A stretch of 64,000 nucleotides of DNA from Shewanella woodyi ATCC 51908 (GCF_000019525.1 NC_010506.1:4216001-4280000), one strand, 5' to 3'. Shown: positions 38,599 through 48,576, counted from the first letter of the stretch. A program made the numbers and translations. The notes: a model not told the origin generated them from the sequence alone.

Positions 38599-39228
38599 TT
38601 AAGCTTGGGTATCGACCCCTGAGCCACCTTGAGAAACCATCACCATTGCAGGACGCAATAGGCGATCATTTAGGATATAGCCTTTCTGCATCACCATCAT
38701 AACGGTATTTGCAGGAAATTCTGGGCTTGGTTGCATGCCGATAGCTTGGTGGTGCTCAGGATTAAAAGACTCACCATGAGGATTGACCTCTTTAAGACCA
38801 AACTTATCAACCGTGCTCACAAAGCTCTTCAGTGTTAGCTCTACACCTTCATAGATAGCTTTAGTTTCTTCTGCCTCTGCATTGGTACCTTGAAGCGCAC
38901 GCTCCATGTTATCAATCACAGGTAGCAGCTCATTAGCAAACTTCTCTAATGCAAACTTATGTGCTTTTTCAACATCTTGAGCCGCACGACGACGGATATT
39001 AGCCTCTGACGCTGCAGCACGAGTCACAGAGTCTTTCTGCTCCTCTATTTTTGCATTTGCTTCAGCAAGTGCCTGTTCTAACTCTTCAACGCGGAAATTC
39101 GCCTGAGTGAGTTCATCCATTAAACTGGCTTCATCGTTACCGGTTTCAACCTCACTTTCAGTTAGGATTTCACCTTCAACGGCTTCATCTACTTGGTTCT
39201 GTTTCGCTTTACTTGAATCGTTGCTCAT
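38599..39228 (-). CDS. grpE: Nucleotide-exchange factor GrpE
   Basis: 209 residues. Acidic N-terminus, long coiled coil (45-95) and the family C-terminus ([40 protein letters not shown]). It releases ADP from DnaK. A near-consensus heat-shock promoter precedes it. Divergent from nadK, as in many gammaproteobacteria. Confidence 0.96.
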   Translation of the reverse strand: MSNDSSKAKQNQVDEAVEGEILTESEVETGNDEASLMDELTQANFRVEELEQALAEANAKIEEQKDSVTRAAASEANIRRRAAQDVEKAHKFALEKFANELLPVIDNMERALQGTNAEAEETKAIYEGVELTLKSFVSTVDKFGLKEVNPHGESFNPEHHQAIGMQPSPEFPANTVMMVMQKGYILNDRLLRPAMVMVSQGGSGVDTQA

Positions 39229-39274
39229 TCTAACTCCAGCTAAAAATACTTTGTTTCTTCCTGCTCTGAGGATA

Positions 39275-39302
39275 ATATGGGGATCACATTCAAGGTTTCA
39301 AG
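39275..39302 (-). promoter_or_regulatory. Sigma-32 heat-shock promoter of grpE
   Basis: Minus strand CTTGAAA, 13-bp spacer, CCCCATAT, a near-perfect RpoH promoter 47 bp before the grpE start. Confidence 0.88.
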
Positions 39303-39322
39303 CCCTAGTAATAAGATAATTT

Positions 39323-40201
39323 ATGCCTAAAGCGTTTCAAACTATCGGTCTTATCGGTAAGCCAAATCACCATGGCACCAATCTCACTCTAAAACGGTTA
39401 CACCACTGGTTAACCATGCAGGGGTTCGAGATACTGGTAGAGGAGCGAGTCGCCGCAGAGATGGGACCTAAGTGTAACTCTGTGGATCTACTCGAGCTCG
39501 GCGACAGATGTGATCTGGCCATCGTCGTTGGGGGCGATGGTAACATGTTAGGCGCTGCCAGAGTGCTTGCCCGCTTCGATATAGGCGTTATTGGTGTAAA
39601 CCGAGGCAACCTTGGCTTTTTAACCGATCTTCCTCCTGACTCATTTGAAGCTGCTTTAGGCGATGTCCTCGAAGGTAAATTTGAGACCGAGTTTCGCTTT
39701 CTACTTGAAACTGAAGTACACCGTCACGGCAACATGAAATCCAGTAATACTGCAGTCAACGAAGCGGTATTACACCCTGGTAAAGTCGCTCATATGATAG
39801 AGTTTGAAGTCTATATTGATAATAACTTCATGTACTCTCAACGAGCCGACGGCATGATAGTGTCGACACCGACAGGCTCAACAGCTTATTCATTATCCGC
39901 AGGTGGGGCCATTTTAACCCCTAACCTTGAAGCACTCATTTTAGTACCTATGTTCCCCCACACTCTTTCCAGTCGCCCGATCGTAGTCGATGCCTGCAGC
40001 ATCATCAAATTAGTGGTGTCGCCAGAAAATGGTGATAATTTAGAGGTGAGCTGCGACGGACATGTCATGTTGCCAGTGCTACCAGGTGATGAGATCATCA
40101 TCAAACGTAGCCATGAGCGTTTACGCCTAATCCACCCTAAAGGCCATAACTACTTTCATGTGTTAAGGAACAAATTAGGTTGGGGCAGCAAGCTATTTTA
40201 A
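39323..40201 (+). CDS. nadK: NAD kinase
   Basis: 292 residues. [24 protein letters not shown] and [16 protein letters not shown] are the NAD kinase signatures. It makes NADP from NAD and ATP. Single gene with promoter overlapping the grpE control region. Confidence 0.96.
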   Translation: MPKAFQTIGLIGKPNHHGTNLTLKRLHHWLTMQGFEILVEERVAAEMGPKCNSVDLLELGDRCDLAIVVGGDGNMLGAARVLARFDIGVIGVNRGNLGFLTDLPPDSFEAALGDVLEGKFETEFRFLLETEVHRHGNMKSSNTAVNEAVLHPGKVAHMIEFEVYIDNNFMYSQRADGMIVSTPTGSTAYSLSAGGAILTPNLEALILVPMFPHTLSSRPIVVDACSIIKLVVSPENGDNLEVSCDGHVMLPVLPGDEIIIKRSHERLRLIHPKGHNYFHVLRNKLGWGSKLF

Positions 40202-40220
40202 CCCACAAATTAATATAAAT

Positions 40221-40248
40221 AAGGGCCAGATATTAGTATCAGGCCCTT
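40221..40248. terminator. Bidirectional terminator between nadK and TonB-domain gene
   Basis: AAGGGCC..GGCCCTT with internal GATA/TATC pairing, A/T rich flanks. Confidence 0.8.
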
Positions 40249-40279
40249 ATATTTTATAACTTGCTGTTTATCTTTAAAG

Positions 40280-41371
40280 CTATGATTTTGCCATAGTGTA
40301 ATCTAGCTGCACCGTGCTTGGCGCTGCAACGGGTTTTCCATCGACAAATTTAGGTGCATATCGCCAATGTTTGATCGCCTTTAATGACTCTTTCTCAAAG
40401 CCGCTTCCACCCTCCGACATGATTACTTTAGGCTCAGTAACAAAGCCTGACTCATCGACAATAAAAGAGAGCTGTACCATTCCCTCTCTACCCGCTCTTG
40501 CCGAGTTAACTGGATATTTAGGCGGTAAACGGTAAAGAGGTACTTGTTCCTGAGTATCTAGCCAAGGACGCATACTGCCAATAGCGATACAATGTTGAGT
40601 AGACTTCTCACTCAGACCTTTTTTCTCATAGAGCTCGACCAGTTGCGCGTGGGAGGCTAACTCATAAGGATGACTGTAATCCAGCACAGAGAACTGCTTC
40701 ACTACCTTATTGAGTAACTCAATAGCTTTAGCATCTTGTTTTTTAGATTTACGTATCATGCCTACAATATAAGTAGCTCTGACGCGAGCCATAGCGTCTT
40801 CAGGTAACTCATCCTCATAGATCTCAAACGCCTTAATGGCATAATTTTGAATCTTTCGACTGTAGAGTGGAGTTTTGGAAAGCTTGTTAAATGCTGACAT
40901 TAAGGTATTGGCTAGCAATATGGGATCGTCAGCATCTTCAGCAATATCGATAGCCTGAATAAAGTATTTTCTCGCTACTTTAGGTTTTTCAGCAGTACCA
41001 GCTGCGCCAATTAAGGGTTCAATCAGCTCGATCGCGTCATCATCAAAATGTGTTTGATAAATAGCTAAAGCTTGGCTGTATGCATCAAAGGCCTGAGTTT
41101 GCTTCTCATTGATCTCTAAAGCACTCCCTAAATTTAGGGCAAGGTTAGCCAAATCTAAGCTCCCTTTTGGATATATCTCTTTTCCTAATTGATAAGCTTT
41201 ATCTGCATATACCTGAGCATCTGAGTAGTTTTTATCACTCACAGCAGACTGGTATGCAGCATAACTATCAGAGAACTCTGAAGCCGAGACAGTAAAACTC
41301 GTGGCACTACATAGAGCTAAACTCAAGGTTGCCGCGAAAAGTGATTTCCGTAAACCAGATTCAAACTGCAT
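40280..41371 (-). CDS. TPR protein with TonB C-terminal domain
   Basis: 363 residues. Signal sequence 1-30, TPR-like helices (35-270) and a TonB C-terminal domain (about 285-363: PPKYPVNSARAGREGMVQLSFIVDESG, then IKHWRYAPKFVDGKPV). It lacks the proline-rich spacer and N-terminal anchor of ordinary TonB, so it is probably a periplasmic accessory protein in energy transduction or envelope function. Its start is 14 bp from a MITE, which must carry or displace its promoter. Confidence 0.8.
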   Translation of the reverse strand: MQFESGLRKSLFAATLSLALCSATSFTVSASEFSDSYAAYQSAVSDKNYSDAQVYADKAYQLGKEIYPKGSLDLANLALNLGSALEINEKQTQAFDAYSQALAIYQTHFDDDAIELIEPLIGAAGTAEKPKVARKYFIQAIDIAEDADDPILLANTLMSAFNKLSKTPLYSRKIQNYAIKAFEIYEDELPEDAMARVRATYIVGMIRKSKKQDAKAIELLNKVVKQFSVLDYSHPYELASHAQLVELYEKKGLSEKSTQHCIAIGSMRPWLDTQEQVPLYRLPPKYPVNSARAGREGMVQLSFIVDESGFVTEPKVIMSEGGSGFEKESLKAIKHWRYAPKFVDGKPVAAPSTVQLDYTMAKS

Positions 41372-41384
41372 AAATATCCTTATT

Positions 41385-41652
41385 TATACCCAAACAACCT
41401 CAAGATGCAGGATTCAGCATGTCGAGAAGTGACAGAGTTCAAGGCATGAAATAGTAGGACTAGTTACTCTAATTCAATCATTTCATAACACAGAAAAATG
41501 TTGCTTCTCGCCTTGCCCTACGGGAGTGACCGTAGAATACCTGCACTGCGTTAGCGATATCGACAAGGGAATAACCATTATCCTCAATCACTGCCTTGTT
41601 CAGCTATCCTACGGGAGCTCTGAAACGAGCATTTTGAGGTAGCTTGGGTATG
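41385..41652. mobile_element. MITE-like element, family 2, copy 1
   Basis: 268 bp with inverted ends TATACCCAAACAACCTCAAG and (complement) CATACCCAAGCTACCTCAAA. Its interior matches 58082-58348 nearly throughout. There is no gene. It fills the gap between the TonB-domain and MATE genes. Confidence 0.88.
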
Positions 41653-41722
41653 TATTGATGTTCATCTCTTATAAGCGCTTAGGTTAGCACTCATTGTGTG
41701 GCTCTAGATTAACAACTCACCT

Positions 41723-43072
41723 TTATAGTTCAAGTTGTTTCGCCACCCGCCGTAACGCAAACCCCATCCAGATAACTAAGAGTGAGCTGCAACAAGCCAG
41801 CGATATCCACACACCGTTAGTACCAAATGCCCAAGCAAACAGATAGACAACGAAGGCTATCAACAGCAGCTTAGCCCCGGTTAACATTGACGCTTCTTTT
41901 GAGTAGTTAATTGCCTGAAAGAAGCTTGCCCCTACCAATAACAGCCCCTCCATCGGTAAGCCCCAAAAATAGAGCCCCATCCCCTCAATCGCATAGGGAG
42001 TTAGCTCAAGGTTATCACCGGCAAAAATATAGACCACCCATTGCGGCTTAGTGTAGATAAATAACAGACCGAGAAATGCGGTCACTAAGGTGATCCCAAA
42101 AGCGATTTTCAGTGTCTTAAACACGCGGTCATAGCGTCCAGCTCCCGCGTTGAAGCTAAATATAGGCTGCGTGCCAAAAGCTATCCCTTCAAATACAAGG
42201 TAGAAAAATGCCTCTGTGTAGCTCACAACGCCATAGGCCGCAACATGCAGTGGTGAGCCCACCCACAAGAAAGCGATGTTATGCAGTGTTAGCACGATAG
42301 AGAGATAGAGATTCATCAAAAAACTAGGTACGCCAGTTTTAAGAATATTAAAACAGTGGTCTAGCTCTAACTTCATCTGCGATAGGGTGATTTTCAAGCG
42401 TGTCTTATCTGAGAGAAAATGCCATAAACAGAGGCCACCCGTCACCGCCTGAGACATCATGGTTGCAATAGCAGCTCCCACCAGCTCAAAGGGAAACACA
42501 ACGATAAATAGCCAGTCGAGAACAATGTTAAGACAGCCACCCAAAATAAGTACACCAGTGACGAAGCCAGGACGGCCATCATTTCTAAGCAGTGCGGTAA
42601 AGGCGACAGAGATAATAGGAAAGATGCCCAGAGCATAATACCAAAACAGATAATCATCTGCGCTATCAAGCACTGCACCTTCAGCGCCCAACAGCTGCAA
42701 TATATCTCTGGAAAAATAACTACCAAAAATGGCAAAAAAGGCGCCAAAGATTAAGCAAAGACTAAAGGTATTGCCGAGGATTTTTCTCGCCTTTGGCACC
42801 GAGCCTTGACCTAAATAGATAGAGACAAGTGCCGCTCCCCCCATTCCCAACAAGGCACCAACGGCATACAGCAGAGCACCAACAGGGTAAGCCAGCATCA
42901 TACCTGCAAGGCCAGTCTCCCCTAGATAGTGACCGACGAACATACCATCGATAGCGACATAGATCCCCGTCACCAACATGGAGAGTATGGTCGGTACCGT
43001 ATAACGCCATAGCAGTTTAGGGATAGGGTCATTGACCAAAGCTAAGTCTTGACTCGAGATCTCAGGATTCAT
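41723..43072 (-). CDS. MATE-family efflux transporter
   Basis: 449 residues with twelve predicted membrane segments in two homologous halves (PKLLWRYTVPTILSMLVTGIYVAIDGMFVG; GVPSFLMNLYLSIVLTLHNIAFLWVG). DinF/NorM-type sodium or proton antiporter exporting drugs or metabolites. It lies 76 bp downstream of the COG0523 gene with a terminator between, so it is probably transcribed separately. Confidence 0.92.
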   Translation of the reverse strand: MNPEISSQDLALVNDPIPKLLWRYTVPTILSMLVTGIYVAIDGMFVGHYLGETGLAGMMLAYPVGALLYAVGALLGMGGAALVSIYLGQGSVPKARKILGNTFSLCLIFGAFFAIFGSYFSRDILQLLGAEGAVLDSADDYLFWYYALGIFPIISVAFTALLRNDGRPGFVTGVLILGGCLNIVLDWLFIVVFPFELVGAAIATMMSQAVTGGLCLWHFLSDKTRLKITLSQMKLELDHCFNILKTGVPSFLMNLYLSIVLTLHNIAFLWVGSPLHVAAYGVVSYTEAFFYLVFEGIAFGTQPIFSFNAGAGRYDRVFKTLKIAFGITLVTAFLGLLFIYTKPQWVVYIFAGDNLELTPYAIEGMGLYFWGLPMEGLLLVGASFFQAINYSKEASMLTGAKLLLIAFVVYLFAWAFGTNGVWISLACCSSLLVIWMGFALRRVAKQLEL

Positions 43073-43087
43073 TCACGCTATGCCCTA

Positions 43088-43115
43088 TAAAAACGTCACC
43101 TATAGGAGATGACGT
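43088..43115 (-). terminator. Terminator of the COG0523 GTPase gene
   Basis: Minus strand ACGTCA..TGACGT followed by TTTTTAT. Confidence 0.7.
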
Positions 43116-43148
43116 GAAAGCAGTTATATAAAAAGTTGTCATAAAATA

Positions 43149-44204
43149 TCAGAAACTTATACGCTTAGATACTGCAAAAAGTTGAGCCTCTAGCTTATCG
43201 ACTTCAAGTGTGCTTAGACTGATTATCTCCAACCTAGAATCCATGGTGTCATCTAACTCAACAACACTCATCTCACCATCAATCACATTAAAACCAGCAA
43301 TCCCTTCATCGGTAATAAGAACAGCTTTAATACGGGTGACATCTAAGGATTTAATAAAATTTATCACCTCATCAAAATTAAACTCATAACTGAGATCAAA
43401 CACCCAACCACAGGAGTAGAAGCCTTCTCCACTGTTATGTTTTACTAATACCCCTCTCTCATCCAATTCAGGCTCAACTAAAGCTGGTTCAATCTCAAAT
43501 ACACTTATTGGTTCAGGTGTTAACAGGCTTTTTTGCGGTGAAAAGACCTTCTTTGGAAGCTTTGCCGCGCTATCGAGTGATGCCAGCAACTGAGCAGAAA
43601 GAGAGGTCTGAGCATTAGCAAGCATGCTTAATAAGAAAAAAGTGCTCTGCTTCGGACCTTTTGAGGGAAAAGCGTGCTCAACATAATCAGTTAACTCTTG
43701 AAACTCTCTATCACGATAGAGATCTGATTTCGTCGCCAAGACAATATCCGCTACCCTCAACTGCTGATTAAAAATATCATGGCCAGAATAGCGCTCATCA
43801 GATACCTTTCTCGCATCCACCAAACACACAGTGGACTTTAGGGCAATAACATTTTGATAGTGAGATTGGCTCAATAGCTTAACCACCTCTTGGGGGTGGC
43901 CTAATCCTGTAGGTTCAATCAATAACCTATCCGGTTTTGCCTTAGCGATAAGCTGATTAATCGCGACCTGCATGGGTACACTTGCCGCGCAACATAAGCA
44001 GCCCCCTGCCACTTCACGGATCTCAATACTTTCTCCACTGCCAGACAGTAGCGCACCATCTATTCCCACTTCACCAAACTCATTAACTAAAATCGCCCAG
44101 GTCTCACCTTCAGGCTTAGTGGCTAATAACTGCTTAATGAAGCTTGTTTTGCCGACCCCTAGAAAACCGGTGATCACATTAGTTGGAATAGGTTTTAGTA
44201 TCAT
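43149..44204 (-). CDS. COG0523 (CobW/YjiA) metallochaperone GTPase
   Basis: About 351 residues. Walker A GFLGVGKTS, metal site GGCLCCAAS, EPTGLGHP switch, ATKSDLY base motif and a C-terminal CobW domain. Such GTPases deliver zinc or other metals. I start at ATG 44204 (AAGAG upstream) instead of 44234. No Zur-type operator was seen, so the metal is unknown. Confidence 0.88.
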   Translation of the reverse strand: MILKPIPTNVITGFLGVGKTSFIKQLLATKPEGETWAILVNEFGEVGIDGALLSGSGESIEIREVAGGCLCCAASVPMQVAINQLIAKAKPDRLLIEPTGLGHPQEVVKLLSQSHYQNVIALKSTVCLVDARKVSDERYSGHDIFNQQLRVADIVLATKSDLYRDREFQELTDYVEHAFPSKGPKQSTFFLLSMLANAQTSLSAQLLASLDSAAKLPKKVFSPQKSLLTPEPISVFEIEPALVEPELDERGVLVKHNSGEGFYSCGWVFDLSYEFNFDEVINFIKSLDVTRIKAVLITDEGIAGFNVIDGEMSVVELDDTMDSRLEIISLSTLEVDKLEAQLFAVSKRISF

Positions 44205-44496
44205 GACAGCTCTTATGCAGATAATGGACAGCACAGTGTAGGGGGAAACAGCTCAACTCTCAATATCCAAGGCTTTGCTTATCACTTGAAAACAAACACC
44301 CGAAACACACAAGCAAAACATATAAGCAACAAATCATTAAAGAGTGTAAATTTATGTGTAAAAAGGCCGCAGCTAGTCTCAAAAACTACAGGGTTTCATA
44401 GTAAGCAAATGGACACATGTATAGAATCCCATCGAAGCTCAAATATATGAGCTCAACGAATAATTACTATTAATAATAAATATGATGGGTCATAAA
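44205..44496. other. Intergenic region before EEP lipoprotein gene
   Basis: About 290 bp, AT rich. Presumed promoters; no repeat or RNA gene seen. Confidence 0.45.
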
Positions 44497-45891
44497 ATGA
44501 AACTACTTAAAACCGCAGCAGCGGCAGCTATTTCGATGGCGTTATTGGCGGGATGCAATGACGAAACCATAATCAACAATCCAGTTGAACCAACACCCGA
44601 TGCAACTAATGTTCGCTTCGCGACTTATAACCTCTCATTTGATCGTGCAACATTTGAGGATCTTGTCAGTGAGATGCAGATCACCGCTCCTGAGCAGGAA
44701 GTGTTAATGCAGGGATGGTTTGATAAAACCTTAACTGATGACGAACTTAAAGTTGCAGAGAAAGTTATCCAGATCCGTAACGTTGCCGCCGTCATTCAAA
44801 CAGAGCGCCCAGCTGTGTTGATGATGGGCGAGTTTAACAACGACGGTATCGCTGAGAACCAAGATGCAATCAAAGGGTTCCGCCTAAACTATCTTGCCGT
44901 ACCTCAAAATGCTTTAGGCACAACAGCAGATGACAAGAAGATGCTTGAGCCGATTCAATTCGCCTACTTCGAAAACTTCTCTACCAATACGGGTCTATTA
45001 AGCGAATTTGATCTCGACAGAAACGGCAAAGTCGCCCTACCTGGCGATGCATGGGGATTCGGCTTCTACCATGGGCAATACGCCTTTGGCTTACTGTCTC
45101 AATACCCAATCGATACCGACAACATCCGTACTTTCCAAAACTTTAAGTGGAAAGATATGCCAGGCGAGACCAACCCAACAATCACTAACTGTGACGATGA
45201 TAAAAATCCGATCCCAACAGGCATGAAATGTGGCGACGAGTGGTATACGGCTGAAGCTTGGGCCGAAAAACCTCTCTCATCTAAAAACCATGTTGACGCG
45301 CCAATCCTGATCCCAACAGCCGATGGCGAAAAAGTAGTGCACCTACTACTGTCACACCCAACACCACCAGTATTTGATACCGTCACTGAAAACAACAAGC
45401 TACTAAACCGTGCAGAGATTGCTTTCTGGAATGACTACGTTGCTGGCGCCGACTACATCTATGACGATGCTGGCAATAAAGGTGGTCTAGGTTTAGATGC
45501 TTCATTTGTTGTGATGGGAGATCTCAACGCAGATCCTGAAAATGGTGACGGTTTCCTTGATGCTATTCAAGACCTAATGAACCATGATCGCGTCAACACT
45601 TTAGCCACTGATGGCGTCTATGCCCCTAACAGCCTAGGCTCTACTGAGTGCGTCGCCCTTGGCGACTGTGGCGACAGCACCTATCCAGACCGTATCACCA
45701 GCACCTTCGGTCTACGCGTTGACCATGCTATTCCATCAAACGATCTGAACATCATCGACTCTGGCGTATTCTGGCCAGCAACCTTTGAAGAGGGACGTCT
45801 GCTAATGAATGATGAGCGTGTTGGCAAATATGGTAACGGTAAAGATATCTCTTCTGATCACCGTTTAGTTTGGATTGAAGCTAAGCTTTAA
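44497..45891 (+). CDS. Outer-membrane lipoprotein of the endonuclease/exonuclease/phosphatase family
   Basis: About 464 residues. Lipobox LLAGC (Cys about 20) followed by Asn, so probably outer-membrane. EEP catalytic motifs: ATYNLSF, MGEFNNDG, VMGDLNADPENGDG and SSDHRLVW. EEP enzymes cleave phosphodiesters (DNA, phospholipids or phosphate esters); the substrate here is unknown. Start at 44497 gives the normal signal peptide MKLLKTAAAAAISMALLAGC. Confidence 0.85.
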   Translation: MKLLKTAAAAAISMALLAGCNDETIINNPVEPTPDATNVRFATYNLSFDRATFEDLVSEMQITAPEQEVLMQGWFDKTLTDDELKVAEKVIQIRNVAAVIQTERPAVLMMGEFNNDGIAENQDAIKGFRLNYLAVPQNALGTTADDKKMLEPIQFAYFENFSTNTGLLSEFDLDRNGKVALPGDAWGFGFYHGQYAFGLLSQYPIDTDNIRTFQNFKWKDMPGETNPTITNCDDDKNPIPTGMKCGDEWYTAEAWAEKPLSSKNHVDAPILIPTADGEKVVHLLLSHPTPPVFDTVTENNKLLNRAEIAFWNDYVAGADYIYDDAGNKGGLGLDASFVVMGDLNADPENGDGFLDAIQDLMNHDRVNTLATDGVYAPNSLGSTECVALGDCGDSTYPDRITSTFGLRVDHAIPSNDLNIIDSGVFWPATFEEGRLLMNDERVGKYGNGKDISSDHRLVWIEAKL

Positions 45892-45928
45892 TCTTAAGCA
45901 TTAACGATTGCTAGATATACTTAACGAA

Positions 45929-45955
45929 GGGAGCCAATAGGCTCCCTTTTTTTTA
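45929..45955 (+). terminator. Terminator of EEP lipoprotein gene
   Basis: GGGAGCC AATA GGCTCCC then eight or more T residues. Confidence 0.9.
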
Positions 45956-46082
45956 AAATTTTGGCTAGTTTATTAAATAGTTACTAAAACATAATTAGCG
46001 CTTGCATTTCCGCTTTAAGCGTATGAGGTAACAGTAAAACCTCAGTGACGATCAGCACCAACAAGAACACCTAGAAAAGCTC

Positions 46083-46102
46083 AAAGTCCAAAGTTGGACT
46101 TT
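46083..46102. promoter_or_regulatory. Palindromic operator candidate of the RES-Xre module
   Basis: Perfect inverted repeat AAAGTCCAA-AG-TTGGACTTT about 50 bp before the antitoxin start; a partial TAAAGTC follows. Type II antitoxins with Xre domains usually bind such sites to autoregulate. Confidence 0.6.
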
Positions 46103-46153
46103 TTTACAATTAAAGTCTATTATTGAACTTAGCCATTGATGAGAGGACCAATC

Positions 46154-46567
46154 ATGTCTAACGCTAATGTTCAACATCAACACATTGATATTCACTCAGC
46201 TCACGCCTCTAAAGTAGGCTTCGATGCAGCAGTCACTATCCTTCAACATTGGGGATGTAAAACAGAGGCGATAACGAATATCTTGAGGGTAAATCGCTCC
46301 TCATACTTTGCCTACAAATCAGGGAAAAAAGCCTTCATTCTGGATAAAGACCAACTCACTCGAATTAGTTATATTCTCAATATTCACGCAGCTTTGAGAC
46401 AGTTCTTTACCAACCCAGAAAATATCTATGGCTATATGAGCATGATTAATCATAACCCCTACTTCGAAGGTCGCAAACCACTTGAAATCATCGAAGCAGG
46501 TGATTTCGGCGCACTACATGAGGTCTATAACCGAGTGGATCAATTACGCAGTGGTGGATGGGCATAG
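46154..46567 (+). CDS. Xre/MbcA/ParS-type antitoxin (DUF2384)
   Basis: 137 residues. N-terminal helix-turn-helix-like region (AVTILQHWGCKTEAITNILRVNRSSYFAY) and the C-terminal DUF2384 toxin-binding domain ending NHNPYFEGRKPLEIIEAGDFGALHEVYNRVDQLRSG. Start at 46154 has AGAGGA upstream; an in-frame ATG at 46136 is less likely. It overlaps the toxin gene by a few bases, typical of an antitoxin-toxin operon. Confidence 0.9.
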   Translation: MSNANVQHQHIDIHSAHASKVGFDAAVTILQHWGCKTEAITNILRVNRSSYFAYKSGKKAFILDKDQLTRISYILNIHAALRQFFTNPENIYGYMSMINHNPYFEGRKPLEIIEAGDFGALHEVYNRVDQLRSGGWA

Positions 46568-47247
46568 TGAGTTCAACATTAACGAGTGAAAAGGCCTATC
46601 GCCTAGTTAATACCCGATTTCCTGCAATCGACATCTTTGACGACTGTGCCAGTGTTGAAGAGTTTGAAGTGCTGTTTGCCCTTCAGAGCTTAACCAACCC
46701 TAGATTGCAAAATGAGGTTGGCGATCTCACCTTGTTGAGTAATGACCAAATTCCATTTGGGATCACAGGATGCTCCTATGCCACCGCCTCTTTTACCCAT
46801 ATAAATAGAGATGGCAGCAGGTTTTCTAATGGCGAGTTTGGTGTCTTATACATGGCTGACACCATGAAAACCGCGATTGCAGAAACCCGTTACCATGTTC
46901 AAAAGATGCTCTCTCTTATTGAAGGACTGCATTTTGAAATGATCGTGATGAAAGGGCTATCCTGCACCATAAGTGGCGAGTTAATTGATATTAGAGCTAA
47001 TACAATTGCACAAATGCAAACAACTGATATTTATCACCATACTGATTACACAGCCTCCCAACATTTAGGGTTTAAATACCGAAAACAAGCAGTGGAAGGA
47101 CTACACTACACAAGTGTTCGAAACCCTATGTCCAGCTGCTATGCACTGTTTACGCCTAAAAGAGTAGAAGAGATCATCCAGTCAACACATTACGAATATG
47201 TATGGGATGGCAAATCTATAGAGGTAAGAGGCATAACAGCAATTTAA
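46558..47247 (+). CDS. RES-domain toxin
   Basis: 229 residues. RES family signatures: GSRFSNGEFGVLYMADTMKTAIAETRYH and a C-terminal YHTSVRNPMSSCYALF region. RES toxins degrade NAD+ (ART-like fold). ATG 46558 overlaps the antitoxin stop; GTG 46567 is an alternative start. The module lies next to the cassette array but in the opposite orientation to the cassettes. Confidence 0.9.
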   Translation: MGIVSSTLTSEKAYRLVNTRFPAIDIFDDCASVEEFEVLFALQSLTNPRLQNEVGDLTLLSNDQIPFGITGCSYATASFTHINRDGSRFSNGEFGVLYMADTMKTAIAETRYHVQKMLSLIEGLHFEMIVMKGLSCTISGELIDIRANTIAQMQTTDIYHHTDYTASQHLGFKYRKQAVEGLHYTSVRNPMSSCYALFTPKRVEEIIQSTHYEYVWDGKSIEVRGITAI

Positions 47248-47271
47248 TTGCCTATCAGTATAATAAACGGC

Positions 47272-47358
47272 TCTGATAACAAGTTTTAAATCTCTTTTTA
47301 GGTTGGTTTATTGGCCATAATTTGTGCTTGGCTAAGCTTATTAGCCAATATGCTAGGC
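47272..47358 (-). repeat. attC-like site 1 (distal end of array)
   Basis: Minus strand starts GCCTAGC, which contains the stop of the next gene, and ends CTTGTTATCA; internal stem TTGGCTAA/TTAGCCAA. Degenerate. Confidence 0.4.
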
Positions 47359-47916
47359 TCCATTTCTTTTGCAAGCTTCACTGACTAACAAACGCACTAA
47401 CTGATCAATATTCTCACTCATTTCCACCATTTCAATAGCCCAACTGCACCCTGATAGTTCAAAGTGGAGTTTCCACTCCTCCCAAGTGAGTAACTCATTT
47501 AATGTAAACGAAGAAAAACCGCCTCTATCGCCATGCCCTCCACCTATGGACTCACCTACAGCAAATACTTTTTCACTAAAAGGGTATAAATATACACAAT
47601 ACACGTGATGTCTTTTATCTTTAGTCGTTGGAGCCTGATTTTTGTAGCAAACCCTAACAGAGTGTCGCGCCAAATCAGGCATGTTTACTGATACAGAGTT
47701 TCTATATAAATACTCAGCATCCAGTGTTCCACCAAACTCCCAATCTATAGCAGTCCTATTAAATGTATAGCGCTTCATCAGCAAAGGGTTAGCTAACTCT
47801 TCCCATCCATATTCCTTTTTCGGAATTGAAAGATTGAGCAGTCGGTACTCGCCATTACTAAAACCAATAGCTAACTCCCAATCTTCATTTGGTATTACAT
47901 CGAAAATAGTATTCAT
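47353..47916 (-). CDS. Cassette-type hypothetical protein
   Basis: 187 residues, no signal or membrane segment. The start (DWELAIGFSNGEYRLLNLS) is reminiscent of DUF2442-type N-termini, but I do not assign it. Its stop codon lies in the left core of attC-like site 1, as is usual for integron cassette genes. Function unknown. Confidence 0.6.
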   Translation of the reverse strand: MNTIFDVIPNEDWELAIGFSNGEYRLLNLSIPKKEYGWEELANPLLMKRYTFNRTAIDWEFGGTLDAEYLYRNSVSVNMPDLARHSVRVCYKNQAPTTKDKRHHVYCVYLYPFSEKVFAVGESIGGGHGDRGGFSSFTLNELLTWEEWKLHFELSGCSWAIEMVEMSENIDQLVRLLVSEACKRNGA

Positions 47917-47935
47917 AAATCAAGTTTATCCCTAG

Positions 47936-48035
47936 TCATAATAGCCCTCTACTAAAAATATCAATCTTAAGTTAATAGAAAACCTGAGATACAAAGTACC
48001 ATAAGTGGAGCCCATTAATTTGTTATGTTCGCTCT
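47936..48035 (-). repeat. attC-like site 2
   Basis: Minus strand CATAACAAATTAATGGGC .. GGGCTATTATGAC. Weak core sites but correct position between two cassette genes. Confidence 0.4.
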
Positions 48036-48049
48036 CTATTATGACTTCA

Positions 48050-48373
48050 TTACCACACAAATATTTTGAAAATACATAAAATAATGCTGACTGAAATTAA
48101 TCCAAGCCAACCAAGGATTTGAGTTATCCCTTCAGGCGACTTTGAATTAAGGTGAGGAAATAGAATTGCCCCTAGAGAGATTAATGGTATGTATTCATAT
48201 AACTGACCAGTTCGAACTGACGTGCCATTAAGCTGTGAAGGAACAAAAAGGTAAACAACAATATATAAAGCCATAAATGCTATCGCAAAGTAAGCTTGCT
48301 TCTCAATAAACTCCCCCCGGTTTAAGTGGAAAAAGAAAGCAACTAAAACTAGCGTAGCTCCGATTAATATCAT
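48050..48373 (-). CDS. Cassette-type small membrane protein
   Basis: 107 residues with three or four hydrophobic segments (MILIGATLVLVAFFF; FAIAFMALYIVVYLFV; YIPLISLGAILF; LGWLGLISVSIILCIF). No family recognised. Confidence 0.6.
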   Translation of the reverse strand: MILIGATLVLVAFFFHLNRGEFIEKQAYFAIAFMALYIVVYLFVPSQLNGTSVRTGQLYEYIPLISLGAILFPHLNSKSPEGITQILGWLGLISVSIILCIFKIFVW

Positions 48374-48450
48374 TTAAATATGTCCCTAAAAATTACCATT
48401 ATCTCAATCGCTCCCTCTAATACATGAATCATTTACTGACGGCCATTTGT

Positions 48451-48576
48451 TCAGCCAATGGCATGACAATGTTTATGACACTTTACTTCTATTACAAAGC
48501 CTTCACGAACCATATTCTCAGAATATTTCCGTATTATCTCAACTGTACGACGATTCGTGATGCTACAAATTTCCAT
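48451..48576 (-). CDS. Possible 41-residue cassette ORF
   Basis: ATG to TGA frame starting MEICSITNRRTVEII and ending HKHCHAIG, placed exactly before an attC-like start (GCTGAACAAATGGCC). It has no clear ribosome binding site and is too short to be sure. Confidence 0.35.
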   Translation of the reverse strand: MEICSITNRRTVEIIRKYSENMVREGFVIEVKCHKHCHAIG

